NCBI GenBank assembly: GCA_023055425.1
Contig: JALGPY010000003.1
Coordinates: 18,411,001 to 18,475,000, forward strand
Direction: 5' to 3'
Length of the DNA stretch: 64,000 nucleotides
Source of the DNA: Linanthus parryae
Taxonomy: Eukaryota; Streptophyta; Magnoliopsida; Ericales; Polemoniaceae
The notes under the pieces were generated by a model, which made no database searches, was not told the origin of the DNA, and saw nothing but the letters and a program-made list of their open reading frames with translations. Shown one piece after another: positions 1-11,198 of this stretch. Position 1 is the stretch's first letter; every line of letters begins with the position of its first letter. The translations under genes were made by a program, and so were the position numbers.

Positions 1-13
1 ATCTATTCCAACA
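1..13 (-). mobile_element. Terminus of a copia LTR (Copia-1 family) at window edge
   Basis: The first 13 bases, atctattccaaca, match the LTR terminus found at 7228-7240 and 14299-14311. On the minus strand they read TGTTGGAATAGAT, the LTR start, so this is the outer end of a third member of the family in the same orientation as Copia-1. Translation of the adjacent LINE RNase H region on the minus strand runs well up to this point and then loses similarity. This suggests the LTR element inserted into the LINE. The other end and any TSD lie outside the window. Confidence 0.7.
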
Positions 14-1618
14 AAAAACTCTAGAGATTAACTGAAAATTACAAGAAGAAAATTCCAATCTGAGAAGATCACAATCCTCCAAAATAGTAGCAATCAAAGA
101 TGATCTTGAAGAAGAGGGTCCATTGAGCTGCTTCACAACTAGCTCACAATCTGAGAAAATGACAACAGAGTCCCAATTCATTTTTTTTGCTCCAAATGAG
201 AGCTGATCTAACAGCCCAGGCTTCCAAAACTGTTGGATTAGAGACCCCATAAATGTACTCAGAGAAATTTTGCAGACATAAACCATCTTGATTCTGACAT
301 ACAGCTGCAATGCTACCAAAGTTGGAACTTGAACAGGTTGCAGCATCCACAAAAACATTGAAATTTTCAGATAATGTGGGTGGAGAAGGACTCTTGGTGG
401 AAGGAGGAGAAGCCAGAGAAATACAAGCCTTGGATCCATTCCAGAAAATCTAAAGAGGACTCAAAGCTTTGGAGCTGACCTGGAATGGCTTCCAATTAAT
501 GTTATTAAAAATCCAGTCATTCCTTGTCTTCCAGATCCACCAGCAAATATTAAAAAACAATGCTAAAAACCAGCATTTGTCAGGAACAATATCAGCAAAA
601 TCAACAATCTTACTCCACCAATCAAGGCAATAAGCTGCTTCCATGGAGATAGGGCAGAGCCTTAGAGGAGAACACATCCAAATGAGTTTGACAAAACTGC
701 AATCTTTGAGAAGATGCAAAACATCTTCAATGGCTTCACCACAGAAGTTGCATATATCATCCCCCATAACTCCTTTTGATTTGAGAGCTGATTTTGTTGG
801 AATAGCATCTGAGAGACATTTCCAAAAGAAATGCTTAATTTTTGGCTGCACCTTCACACTCCATAAGGACTTCCAGAAAGAAATAGAACTTGCAGAAGGC
901 AACTCTTCAGAATCCCCAAACTCCAAGAATTTATAAACTGAGTTGACTTTCATTTTACCATTATTTGTAAATCCCCATTCAAGTTTGTCCTTACAAGATA
1001 AACTTCCAACTGGAATTGAGAGGATGAGATTTGCTTCTTCTTCAGAGAAAATGCCATAAATTAAACTTTCCTTCCACTTTCTGATATCATGATCAATCAA
1101 GTCACTGACCATCAAAAGATCACAGTTATGAGGCTTCATAGAAGTAACTTTAGAATAGGTATGTCTAGGGATCCAAGGATCACCCCAGATTCTGATTGAG
1201 CTCCCATTACCAACTCTCCACTTAACCCCTTTTTTAAGTACTTTTAAACCTTCACATAAACCTTTCCAAATCCAAGAACCTCCTTGATAAGAAGAGACAT
1301 TCCAGAATGAGGAATTTGGAAAGTATTTTCCTTTGAAAAATTCAGCAAATAAGGATTTTCCATTCTCAAGCAGCTTCCAAGATTGTTTTGAAAGAAGAGA
1401 AAGGTTAAAATTTTGAAGGTTTTTAAAATCAAGACCTCCAACTTCTTTGAGGCCAAAAAGGAATTTCCAGCTTCTCCAGTGGATTTTTGTGTGTCACCAT
1501 TATTCCCCCACCAAAACTTTGCCATAATTTGGGATAAATCATGACAGAGTTTTTTGGGAAAAAGAAAGCAAGACATGGAATAAGAGGGGAGAGCTGAGAG
1601 GACAGATTTAAGTAACAC
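14..1618 (-). pseudogene. LINE-1 ORF2 3' part: post-RT, zf-RVT and RNase H
   Basis: Three frame-disrupted blocks make up the C-terminal third of ORF2. Block 1244-1618 begins with [17 protein letters not shown] and FPKKLC and includes FWWG, the conserved region after the RT thumb. Block 450-1139 is a zf-RVT domain: FWKSLWSVKVQPKIKHFFWK is followed by a CNFCG...DVLHLLKDC pattern of zinc-binding residues. Block 14-350 is the RNase H-like domain (MDAATCSSSNFGSIA, then LEAWAVRSAL), shifting frame near 150 into a DCELVVKQL segment. The RNase H end is lost at the LTR insertion. Known role in the family: the RT processivity region and RNA-DNA hybrid degradation during target-primed reverse transcription. 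Confidence 0.85.
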
Positions 1619-1669
1619 CTCTTTACCAGCAGGACTGAGAAAATTTCAATTCCAACTGCTTAGCTTCTT

Positions 1670-2914
1670 CTAAAATCTGTCCTTAAGAAAATTGAGGGTG
1701 CTTGTCTTGGATCTTCCAACCAAGGCAGGAAGCCCCAAATAGTCACCATCTTTGAAGTCTTTGCCAATCTCCATGAAGAATTTAATAAAATTTGTAAGAA
1801 GAGATTTTGTACCGGGGCTAAAGAAGATCTGAGACTTCTCTCTATTAACTCTTTGCCCTGATGCTTTTTCATAAATCTTCAAGACTGCATTAATAGCTGA
1901 GGCATCAGTCATAGTGGCTTTGCTGAAGAGGATAGCATCATACGCAAATAAAAGACGGTTAACACTTGGGCAGCTTCTACCAATCTTAATACCAGATAAC
2001 CAACCCATATGATCAAAATGTTTCAGAAGAGAAGAGAAGCTTTCTGCACAAATGACAAAGAGAAGAGGGGAAAGGGGGTCCCCTTTCCTCAAACCCCTAG
2101 AGGGAGTGATGTAATCTGAAAGATCATTGTTGATTACAAGCCTGTAACTGACACTCCAAACACATGCCATAACCCAGTTAATCCATTTCTTGCAGAACCC
2201 CAATTTTAGAAGAATTCCTTCAAGGAAAGGCCAACTAACTCTGTCAAAAGCTTTGAGCATGTCAAGCTTAATTGCCATCTCACCATGACCAAATCTTTTC
2301 CTCTTTAAGTGATGCATAATTTCCTGAGCAATCATGACATTGTCCACTATAGATATGTCCTTCACAAAGCCAGATTGGTTGAGAGAAATAATCTTGTTAA
2401 GCACAATACCAAGCCTGGTAGCAAGACATTTAGAGAGAATTTTGTAAAGGACAGTACACAGGCTAATAGGCCTATAATCCTTTACATGAATGGGATGTTG
2501 AGATTTGGGCAATAGGCAAATGTGTGTGAGATTAATGCTTTTGAGCATTCTCCCAGACTTAAAAAAATTCTTCACAGCATTGCAAATATCTGCTCCAATG
2601 ATGTCCCAATAAAACTGAAAGAATTTTGCTGTAAATCCATCATGCCCTGGAGTTTTGTCAGGGTTGATGTCAAAACAAGCCCTCTTAATCTCATCATCAG
2701 TGAAGTCTTGAGTAAGGAATTTGTTCATGTCATTTGAGACTTTTTTCTTTACTGTATTTAAAACAGGAGCTGCATCTCTGGCTTCTTCTTCAGTGAAGAG
2801 CTTCTTGTAAAAAAGAGTAAAATGAAGAAGAATATCTTCCATGCTGGAACACAAAACTCCATTGTCATTTGAAATTCCTGGAATCATGTTTCTTCTCCTC
2901 TTCTGCTTAACCAC
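1670..2914 (-). pseudogene. LINE-1 ORF2 reverse transcriptase domain
   Basis: This open stretch of about 415 codons carries typical plant LINE RT blocks: DKTPGHDGFTAKFFQFYW, the LPKSQHPIHVKDYRPISLC block, KLDMLKAFDRVSW, and GLRKGDPLSPLLFVICAE. The catalytic FADD box is changed to FAYD (LLFAYDAILFSKA). The first aspartate is replaced by tyrosine, which should abolish polymerase activity even without the other lesions. It follows the endonuclease block after a frameshift near 3170 and an in-frame stop at about 2999. The listed start is only where the frame opens, not a translation start. Confidence 0.9.
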
Positions 2915-3128
2915 TGAGTGGAAGAATTTAGAGTTTAAGTGTCCAGCTTGTAACCAATTAACCCTGGCCTTTTCTTTCCAAAGTTGTTCTTCTTCGACTC
3001 AAAGAGCTTCAAGCTCATCCTCAATTTTGAATAATTCATCAATGTCTGCCTTCTCTCGATCTTCTCTAATTCTTTTTGAAGCAGCTTCCTTCTCTCTAAT
3101 AGACTTAGCAAGGCCCTTATCATTAAGC

Positions 3129-3998
3129 TTACTCCAATTCTTTAACTCTCGTCTGCAAAGCTTGAGTTTGGTAGACTTTAAACATGGGATTTCCATCCAC
3201 CTCAACATTCCACACATTAGCCACAATGTCTTTAACTTCAGACACCTTACACCATCTGGAATCAAAACTGAAAAAAGAGGGAGCTTTCCACAAAGAATAT
3301 TGATTAGTATCCAATAAAAGCATGCAGTGATCAGAGCCAGAAACAATATTATGAGAAATTTTAGCATTTCTCCTCAGAAAAAGCCACTCAGAAGAAGCAA
3401 CACATCTGTCCAATATTTCTTCAATACAACATGAACTTCTCCTCTTGTTCCACCAAGTAAATGGGTAACAAGAGAATCCCAGATCAGATAAGTTATTCAA
3501 ATCAAATAAATTTTTAAGTGGAAGGCAGGATGAGACAGATCTAGTAGAACCCCCTTTCTTCTCACTAGGGTGAACAATATCATTGAAATCACCCCAAATG
3601 GCTAATCTCTTTGGACAGTTTGAGATATAATTTGTGATGGTATTTAATTGAGAAAGTCTTACTTTATCATCAGGGCAAAGATAAAAAATAATAATATGCC
3701 ATTCATCATTTTGACCAGATTCAAAGCTGACATGAATGAAAATGTTGCAGAATTTAACAAGCATGAGGTTGATACCATTCTTCCACAAAACTCCAAGACC
3801 CCCTGATTTTCCTTGAGCATCCATCCAAAAACATTTAGGCCATCTTTTACTTCTATACTTCCTTGTCATAAATCCCTCTTTTCTTTTTGTTTCACATAAA
3901 TAGCATACTTCTGAATCAAACTCACTGGAGGCTCTCTTGAACTGTTGAATCGTCAGGGCTCTGCCAGCACCCTGATAATTCCAGGCCAAAAGCCTCAT
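3129..3998 (-). pseudogene. LINE-1 ORF2 endonuclease (APE-type) domain
   Basis: ORF2 begins with MRLLAWNYQGAGR, the usual start of plant LINE endonucleases. Other APE-family landmarks follow in order: CETKRKEGF (metal-binding glutamate), AIWGDFNDIVHPSEKKGG (catalytic Asp and Asn), FTWWNKR, and SGSDHCML (catalytic His). The enzyme nicks the target DNA for target-primed reverse transcription. The frame shifts near 3180 into the linker at 2999-3180, which encodes a Lys/Glu-rich segment before the RT. Confidence 0.9.
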
Positions 3999-4859
3999 TG
4001 GGTTGGTTGGGACCAGTTAGGGCTGGTTTCCTCCACCCAAACAGCAGCATAACTCGAATCATCAGAAGAGTTTTTCAGTTTCTTACCTTCTGTCAGAACT
4101 TGAGAGTCTACCTCCATCCAATCTTCCTCGCGTCTTTTAAGATTTCTCTTCTCAACAGTAGCAGCAATCCGAGAAGAATCCACAATTGATCTGGCTTGCC
4201 TCTTCCAGTATCGATGAGGTTTCTTCGCATCGCCATTCTTTTTTCTCTTCCTCTATTAGGGTTCTGCCTCATTCTTCAACATTTTTTGTGCTTGATTGCA
4301 AAATGGGGTTCTGAGAAAGGACCACAATGCCCTTCTTAATCAACTCATTTTCATCTCCGATGGACTTTTCGGGCTCAGAAGATGTTTGGTCTATAAGAGG
4401 CCCACTGGGAGGAGTAAAGGGCTCAGAAGCCCTTTGTTCACTCGAATCTTCCAAAAGAAATGGACTGTTAAGGCCCATATTATTGATGCCCTTAAATGTT
4501 TTTTCAGAGGCAGTTGGAACGTCCGCTTCTTTTCCCGCTTTTTCCACTTCTTCCCTGTGGTTCAGATTTTTTTTGAGACTGCTGCCACAAGAAGCAGCTT
4601 CATTCTCGAGCGCCGGAATTAGTGCAGCAGTTATTCTTTCTTCTTTTTCCAAGACTCCACTAACACCATCTGGGGAGACGCCACCACGACCTTTCATCTT
4701 CCACTATTCCGGCAAGTTTACCAGCGACATGGCCGGCGGCTCTGTTTTTTCCGGCAACTTCTTTTTTAGTACCTCTGGAATGGAGAGAGATAAACTTCTC
4801 CTGATTGGACTCGAAGGATTACTGGAGCTTGTATCGTCCTTCTTAGAATGCTCTTCATC
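3999..4859 (-). pseudogene. LINE-1 ORF1 C-terminal linker (broken)
   Basis: Between the ORF1 zinc knuckle and ORF2 lie frame-broken, hydrophilic Ser/Glu/Lys-rich pieces (4269-4697 and 3995-4183 on the minus strand). They correspond to the poorly conserved C-terminal tail of plant LINE ORF1 proteins. The ORF1 tail and the ORF2 start lie next to each other near 3995-3998, typical of ORF1/ORF2 spacing. No motif is recognisable, so the assignment rests on position. Confidence 0.6.
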
Positions 4860-5138
4860 TCAAAGATCAGCAGGATGAGATGCTCTGAGCTTCTTCACAT
4901 CAAAATTAAGCATCTTCCCTTTCTTGCCCTGGCTACAATCTTTTTCTCTATGATCACTAATCCCACAACTTCTGCATAGACTTGGAAGCCTTTCATACTT
5001 AAAATCCACCTTCGTAATGTTCTCTCCCTGCAACTTAAGCTTGGCATCTTTCAGAATTGGCTTGTTGATTTCCAACATGATTTTCATGCGAACTATTCTC
5101 CCTGTTTCAGTTGCTTTTCCAAAAATTTTCTTCTCCAA
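4860..5138 (-). pseudogene. LINE-1 ORF1 zinc-knuckle segment
   Basis: The segment encodes FKYERLPSLC then CRSCGISDHREKDC, a CX2CX4HX4C zinc knuckle of the zf-CCHC_4 type found in plant LINE ORF1 proteins, where it binds RNA. It is separated from the upstream DUF4283-like part by a break near 5140. It continues the same ORF1. Confidence 0.85.
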
Positions 5139-5141
5139 AAT

Positions 5142-5622
5142 CTATCCAAATCTCTGTCCAATCTTCTTGAGAACTCTTTCTGTCATAAAGATATTTGGCA
5201 GATACCACACTTGAATCAAAAAAGGAGTTCGCGCGAAGCATTCATCTTCAATGGAAATCTCCGGAGACCATTTATGGAGGACTAAAAGTTGATTCTTGAA
5301 GAACCACGGTCTCCCTTTTAACACCTTCTCCATGCTAGCTTCATCACTGAAGAAGAATTGATAAAATTTCCCTCCTAAGTGCTCCACCTTGAACTTTTCT
5401 GGTTTGCCGCAGATTTCAACCATCGTCTTCTTTAACCCCGTTAAGTTCACCGGCTTTGGAGCTATGATTTTTCCGATCAAACTATTACAGTACTCTGCCA
5501 CTCTTTCTTCCGCCTCCTCATCACTTAACTCAATCTCAACTTCTTCCTCTTGCTGCTCCTCTTCCTCCGATTTCGACTTTCTTGAGGCCTTCAATGAGAT
5601 CGCTTTCCTCCGAAACACTCAT
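5142..5622 (-). pseudogene. LINE-1 ORF1 N-terminal DUF4283-like part, frameshifted near its start
   Basis: The body encodes an acidic stretch, then EHLGGKFYQFFFSDEASM, VLKGRPWFFKNQLLVL and PFLIQVWYLPNIF, matching the DUF4283 domain of plant LINE ORF1 (an RNA-binding, RRM-like fold). The best ATG is at 5622 on the minus strand and starts MSVSEESDLIEGLKK. That frame is lost within about 15 codons, and the DUF4283 body is in another frame. A small indel near 5560-5575 therefore disables ORF1. Confidence 0.8.
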
Positions 5623-5818
5623 TCTCCCAACGAGAACACAATCTTTGGCTGGAAAAGAAATGAAACCCACGGCTACCGTAGGATTTTCTCTCTCTAACTT
5701 TCTCTCACTATAGAAGCAGAGAAATCTGAAGTTTTTTTTTTATTATTATGTTAACCTTCACCACATTGAATTTGTATATTAGAGTTTCAAGAACTACAAT
5801 CTTTTCAACTTAAATCGT

Positions 5819-5823
5819 ATCAT
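5819..5823. repeat. Target-site duplication ATCAT, left copy (Copia-1)
   Basis: ATCAT immediately precedes the left LTR (TGTAGGATT...) and is repeated at 14312-14316 after the right LTR. A 5-bp duplication is the normal footprint of a copia integrase, and it shows that both ends belong to one insertion. Confidence 0.9.
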
Positions 5824-7240
5824 TGTAGGATTTTGATTCATGGATGCGCAACGGAAACACAAACAATCATAACCCATGCAAAACCCTCCAAGGATCACAA
5901 GTCAAGAGACATAACGATGGTAAAGGAAGAAATCAATAACACACCTTAGGGTTATCCTTTGATGACTTCAAACGCGAATTGTGTCACGTTCTCTATAGTT
6001 GATCCACGCCTAGAGTTGAATACTAGATCTTCCAATCCTTGGTGCTAGCCCGGAAAGAGGAAGAGGAAGAAGAATCACGCAAAACGAGACGGAAACAAGG
6101 AGGTTCGGCCTCCTTGTGGCCGACGGGGAAGGGCGGCGGCAAAGGGGGGCGGCGGCTCCTCTTTGCTTGCTTGCTCTCTCTCATTTTTGTTATCTCCCAA
6201 TCAAGTTATGATCAATAAGGTCATAAGTGTGGGAAGGAAGGAAGGAGTGTCCTTTATATAGTCCAACAAATCCTTGTCAACTACCTAAAGAACCTATTCT
6301 AGTCCTACTAGAATTCAATTTAGTCCATTCCTTGCAAATTAGTCCTACTAAGTTTGCAGGGTATTGCAAAGTAATCCTTCTAACTAATTAATCCAATTAA
6401 TTAATTCCCAAATCTAGTTCAACTCTATATAGCGTGTTACCCCATAGGTTCTATCTAGTTGATAGCAACAATTTGCTAATATGGAGTGGTTTCTAGCAAA
6501 ACATCCATTCTAGCCAACTAATAGAATAATCATCTTGACAAACCTTGTACAAGTAATTGTCTCATCCCTTTGTCTCTATATCCGGATTGGACACGAGACA
6601 TACAAGTCACACTCGTATATCCAATCCATAGTTTCTCGATCCATGGGAATAGCTTTATTCGTGCAAATAACATCAATATCCAATATTGATTTATTTGAGT
6701 CTGGCCAGACATTCTATAAGCACTATCCCTCGAGTGGCCTAGGATATTTGCTCCCGTTATGTGGGAGGGAAAAATTCTATCTACGTCCACTACGATCTCT
6801 AAGCTTGCTTCTTATTGTATCCGGTACACGCCTTTATAACTACCCAGTTACGGTGTAGTGTTTAACGCTACCAAAATCACAATAATCCACAACTAGAATA
6901 TCTAGACACTTCAAGTCTAAGGATGACAATACCATTGCACCGCGAGAAGCACTTGTGACTTAACATAACGTGTATGTAGCCTTCTCGGAGATGGGTCAAT
7001 CCAGTGCGTCATTACCCTTAATGCACACCTATGTGTTGGATCATGATATCTCTATATCAATCCAACCCCATACTAGTCTATAGATGATTGTCACTGGACT
7101 AGGGATATTTAAGATAAACAACACAATTGTAAATCTAAGGACTTAATTATATTAAATATCCAATAAATAATAGAATGAATTTTCTAGCCACAAATAAATT
7201 CATACTAAACTAGATTGCCTCTAGGGCATCTATTCCAACA
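5824..7240 (-). repeat. Copia-1 3' LTR (left copy)
   Basis: It starts TGTAGGATTTTGATTCATGG and ends with CTATTCCAACA on the plus strand, giving TG...CA termini. It is 1417 bp long and matches 12887-14311 along its length. A TATA-like element reads CTATATAAAG on the minus strand at 6252-6261. A GA-rich tract lies near 6055-6075, and in the Copia-2 relative that position has expanded into a long CTT repeat. Confidence 0.93.
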
Positions 7241-7254
7241 GTCTCCCACTTGCA
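7241..7254 (-). other. Copia-1 polypurine tract
   Basis: On the minus strand AGTGCAAGTGGGAGAC lies directly against the 3' LTR start (TGTTGGAAT). Its position right after the pol stop (minus-strand TAG at 7255-7257) fits a plus-strand priming PPT. Confidence 0.8.
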
Positions 7255-8820
7255 CTAGAGCCAATCTGGTGCATCTCGTATGCCCATACTCCTAGTGTGC
7301 CCTTCATGCTTCCACTGCGCAAGCGGCTTTGTAAGCGGGTCTGACAGATTCTCATCAGTAGGAATCTTGCATATCCGAACGTCTCCTCTATCGATAATAT
7401 CTCGAATCAGATGAAACTTCCTGAGCACGTGCTTGGATTTCTGGTGCGACCCGGGTTCCTTCGATTACGCGATCGCCCCAGTGTTGTCACAATACAACTC
7501 AACTGGATCCGCAATGCTAGGAACCACGCCAAGTTCAGAAACGAACTTTCTGATCCAAACAGCTTCCTTTGCTGCGCCATTTGCAGCAATGTACTCAGCC
7601 TCTGTTGTAGAATTAGCCACCGTCTCTTGCTTGGAACTCTTCCAGCTCACCACTGCTCTATTCAGGCAAAACACATATCCTGATTGTGATCTAAATTCAT
7701 CTTTGTCGGTTTGGAAGCTTGCATCAGTGTAACCGCTTACACGCAACTCTTCCTCACCGCCAAATATCAAGAAAGCATCCTTAGTTCTTCTCAAGTACTT
7801 TAGGATATTCTTGACTGCAATCCAGTGACTCTCACCCGGATTGGATTGGTATCTGCTTGTCATACGCAAGGCATATGACACATCTGGTCTAGTACATAAC
7901 ATGACGTACATGATAGATCCTATGGCCGAGGCATAGGGAATTGTACTCATGCGTTCATTCTCAATCTCATCGGAAGGACAACCACTCTTCGAAAGAGTGA
8001 TTCCATGTGACATGGGCAAGAATCCCTTCTTGGAATCTTGCATGTTGAACCGTTTCAACACCTTGTCAATATATGTAATTTGACTTAGGCCCAGCAGTCT
8101 CTTAGATCTATCTCTAAAGATCTTTATACCGAGTATATAGGCTGCTTCCCCTAAGTCCTTCATTGAGAAACACTTCCCTATCCAATCTTTAACAGATTGC
8201 AGCATGGGAACGTCATTCCTAATGAGTAGTATGTCGTCCACATACAAGACCAGAAAAGCTACAGAGCTCCCACTAACCTTCTTGTAGACACAAGACTCAT
8301 CTTCGTTTGTAATGAAGCCAAACTCTTTGACTACTTCATCAAAACGTCGATTCCAACTCCTAGAAGCTTGCTTCAATCCATAAATGGATCGCTGCAGCTT
8401 ACAGACTTTGTTGGCTTGCTTTGGATCTTCAAAACCCTCTGGCTGTATCATATACACGTCCTCGATGAGATTCCCGTAAAGGAATGCTGTTTTGACATCC
8501 ATCTGCCAAATCTCATAGTCATGGTATGCTGCAATCGCAAGTAGGATTCGGATGGATTTGGTCATAGCGACTGGTGAAAAGGTTTCATCATTGTCAATAC
8601 CATGAATCTGTCTGAATCCTTTAGCCACCAATCGGCCCTTATAGGTAATCACATTACCATCCATGTCGATCTTCTTCTTGAAGGCCCACTTGCACCCTAT
8701 GGGCCGCACCTCCTCGGGTGGTTCCACCAAAGTCCATACTTTGTTGGTATACATGGATTCCATCTCGGATCTCATGGCTTCTAACCACTTCTGAGAGTCT
8801 GGGCCTTTCATGGTCTCTTA
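7255..8820 (-). pseudogene. Copia-1 reverse transcriptase and RNase H
   Basis: A long frame (8811-7465) carries copia RT and RNase H motifs: GCKWAFKKKIDMDGNV, RLVAKGFRQIHGIDNDETF, QMDVKTAFLYG, YGLKQASRSWNRRFD, the catalytic YVDDILLI, then RNase H blocks [30 protein letters not shown] and ELYCDNTGAIA. The frame is preceded by a TAA stop at about 8818. After GAIA an in-frame TAG near 7463 interrupts it. The final block, ending DAPDWL, runs on to the stop at 7255-7257. Reverse transcription and removal of template RNA would occur in the virus-like particle. Confidence 0.92.
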
Positions 8821-9117
8821 ATAGGTGGTAAGCTCATCATCTATGAGCATCGTGTCACCGGAATCGGTCAGGAGAAGTCCATACCTCTCGGGTTCCTGGC
8901 GCACTCTACTAGATCTACGAAGCTCTTGTGTTACCCGAACAGGCTCCTCCATAACTGTTTGTGGTTCCTGTTCCATAATCGGTTCAGTGATTTGTGGTTC
9001 TTGAATCTCTTCAAGTTATACAGTCCTCACACTTGCTTCTTTAGAGACAAACTCTCTTTCTAGAAACACGCCGGTCCGAGCAACAAACACTTTGTTCTCG
9101 GTTGGATTGTAGAAGTA
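8821..9117 (-). pseudogene. Copia-1 IN-RT spacer with in-frame stops
   Basis: Translation continues from the integrase as YFYNP...NKVFVARTGVFLEREFVSKEA, the usual copia linker. It has a TAG at 9118-9120 in place of a Tyr codon and a TAA near 9017. It is matched by the homologous segment of Copia-2 (24300-24620), which is open here. Confidence 0.8.
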
Positions 9118-9789
9118 CTAACCCTTAGTTTCCTTAAGGTACCCCACAAATTTACACTTATCCGATTTTGGCCCTAGCTTGTCTGATTGTAAACGTTTTA
9201 CATAGACAAAGCAGCCCCAAATCCTCATGAACGACAGCGTGGGACGCCTCCCACTCCACATCTCATGTGGTGTCTTCATGACTGATTTAGATGGAACACG
9301 GTTAATGGTGAAAGCTGCACTTAATAGAGCGTGGCCCCAAAATGATAATGGAAGATTGGTTTGACACATCATAGATCGAACCATATCCAATAGGGTTCGA
9401 TTCCTCCTCTCAGACGCGCCATTCCATTGTGGCGTTCCGGGTGGAGTGAGCTGGGACACGATCCCACACTCTCTAAGATAGTCGTCAGACTCTTGGCTCA
9501 AGTATTCTCCTCCACGATCCGATCGTAGAGCCTTGATACTTTTGCCAAGTCGCTTCTCTACTTCATTCTTGAATTCTTTGAACACTTCAAAGGATTCAGA
9601 TTTGGCCCTCATGAGGTACACAAATCCATATCTACTGTAGTCATCAGTAAATGTAATGAAGTAGACATAACCACCCCTGGAAGGCGTGGCAAATGGCGCA
9701 CACACATCAGTATGTATGAGCGCCAATTGCTCACTAGTCCTCTCACCTTTCTTATTGAAAGGGGACTTTGTCATTTTCCCAATAAACAA
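9118..9789 (-). pseudogene. Copia-1 integrase core
   Basis: The frame holds the copia integrase core: LIHTDVCAPF (first Asp), FTDDYSRYGFVYLM, LRSDRGGEYLS (second Asp), and WNGASERRNRTLLDMV (Glu), completing a D,D-35-E set. The HHCC zinc-binding part lies just upstream in a different frame because one A is missing in a GGGAAAA run near 9775. Role: insertion of cDNA into the host genome. Confidence 0.9.
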
Positions 9790-10601
9790 GCCTCACATGT
9801 CTCATATGATTCAAAATCAAATGAGTCTAGTAGTCCATTCTCATGGAGTCTAGATACACGTTTCTCGTTTATGTGGCCTAAACGACAGTGCCATAAGTAA
9901 GCAGGATTTAAATAATTTATTTTAATCCGCTTGGAATTAATGTTGTAGACAGGATTGCTTAGATCGAGGACATACAGTCCATTAAATAATTGCGCACTAA
10001 AATAGTGAATATTATTCAAATAAAAGGAACAACAATTGTTCTTTATTGAAATAATAAAACCTTCCTTGTCCAAACAAGAAATAGAAATAATGTTTCTGCT
10101 CACAGCAGGCACAAAATAGCAATTATTTAATTCTAAAACTAATCCTGAAGGCAGAGATAGCTCGCACACGCCCACGGCTAACGCAGCAAGTTTTGTTCCA
10201 TTCCCAACGCGCAGATCTATCTCTCCTTTAGTCAATCTTCTACTTCTCTTTAGATCCTGCACATTTCGACAAATGTGAGATCCACATCCAGTATCTAATA
10301 CCCATGATGTAGAGACAGTTAAATTGACATCTACAACAAAAATACCTGGTGGTGGTGGAATCACTATTCCAAGCCTCTTGTCCTCCAGATATTTTGGGCA
10401 GTTCCTCCTCCAGTGTCCAAGCTGACTGCAGTAGTTACATTCACCTTTAGTCACACCTTTGGAAATGCCACCAACAGGACTAAGGGCAAGTTCCTTGGAC
10501 TTGGCATCTGACTTGCCTTTTCCCTTGGAGGATGAGGCAAACCTTTTTCCCTTTCCTTTCTGCACCATCATAATGGCCTTGCCCTTACCCTTGTTGATGC
10601 T
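9771..10601 (-). pseudogene. Copia-1 zinc knuckle, protease and integrase N-terminus
   Basis: In order: a basic Lys/Ser-rich stretch, the zinc knuckle CNYCSQLGHWRRNC (CX2CX4HX4C, nucleocapsid), the protease active site WVLDTGCGSHIC (DTG), the protease body, and the integrase HHCC module (LWHCRLGHINEKRVSRL ... CEACLLGK). It is continuous with gag except for one in-frame TAG at 10602-10604. It ends at the frameshift near 9775. Confidence 0.9.
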
Positions 10602-11198
10602 CTATTCAGCTGTCCTCAACATATTGAGAAAATCTGGCAGTGGTTTCACGATCTCGTTCTTGTTATAGTTGATGATGAGCTGTCCATAACTCTTCGGCAA
10701 CGATTGCAACACGAGATCGGTTGCCAACTCTTGGCCGACCGGTAGCCCTAGTCGGGCCAGATTCTCCAGGTACCCGATCATACGGAGTACATGGGGTCCC
10801 ACCGGGTTCCCTTCTGCCAGATGACACTTGAATAGTGCCTTAGAGACCTCATACCTCTCATTCCTTGCCTGCTCTTGGAAGAGCTGCTTCAGATGCTCGA
10901 TCATATCGACAACATTTATGTTTTCGTGTTGCTTTTGAAGCTCAGAAGTCATGGTGCATAGCATAAGGCAGGCCGCATCATTAGCTTCATCAACACGCTT
11001 TTGATACGCCTTTAGGGCTGCAGGTGTTTGGTTTTCTGGACCTGCTGGAACATGGTCCTCTATTGCGTACAGTTTCTTCTCTTGCTTGAGAACGATTCTC
11101 AAGTTTCTGTACCAATCAAGGAAGTTGGTTCCAGAGAGCTTGTCCCTTTCAAGGACAGATCGTAGGGAATGTTGTGAACTCGATGAGTTGTTTGCCAT
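10602..11198 (-). pseudogene. Copia-1 gag capsid domain
   Basis: The ATG at 11198 starts MANNSSSSQHSLRSVLERDK, followed by LSGTNFLDWYRNLRIVLKQE, the conserved start of plant copia Gag (UBN2/Retrotran_gag-like). The ORF ends at a TAG (10602-10604) after LNMLRTAE. Downstream the same frame continues straight into the zinc knuckle, so the stop is a nonsense mutation and not a natural end. Gag would form the cytoplasmic virus-like particle. Confidence 0.9.

Larger units (their letters stand above)
14..5730 (-). mobile_element. LINE-1: decayed L1-type non-LTR retrotransposon
   Basis: Reading the minus strand from right to left gives ORF1 (DUF4283-like domain, then a CCHC zinc knuckle), ORF2 endonuclease, reverse transcriptase, a zf-RVT region and a plant-type RNase H. 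This is the order of plant L1-clade LINEs. The left (3') end is cut by the LTR terminus at 1-13, so no poly(A) tail is visible. The right (5') end is a pyrimidine-rich leader near 5690-5730. I could not define target-site duplications. Many frameshifts and stops make it inactive. Confidence 0.9.
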
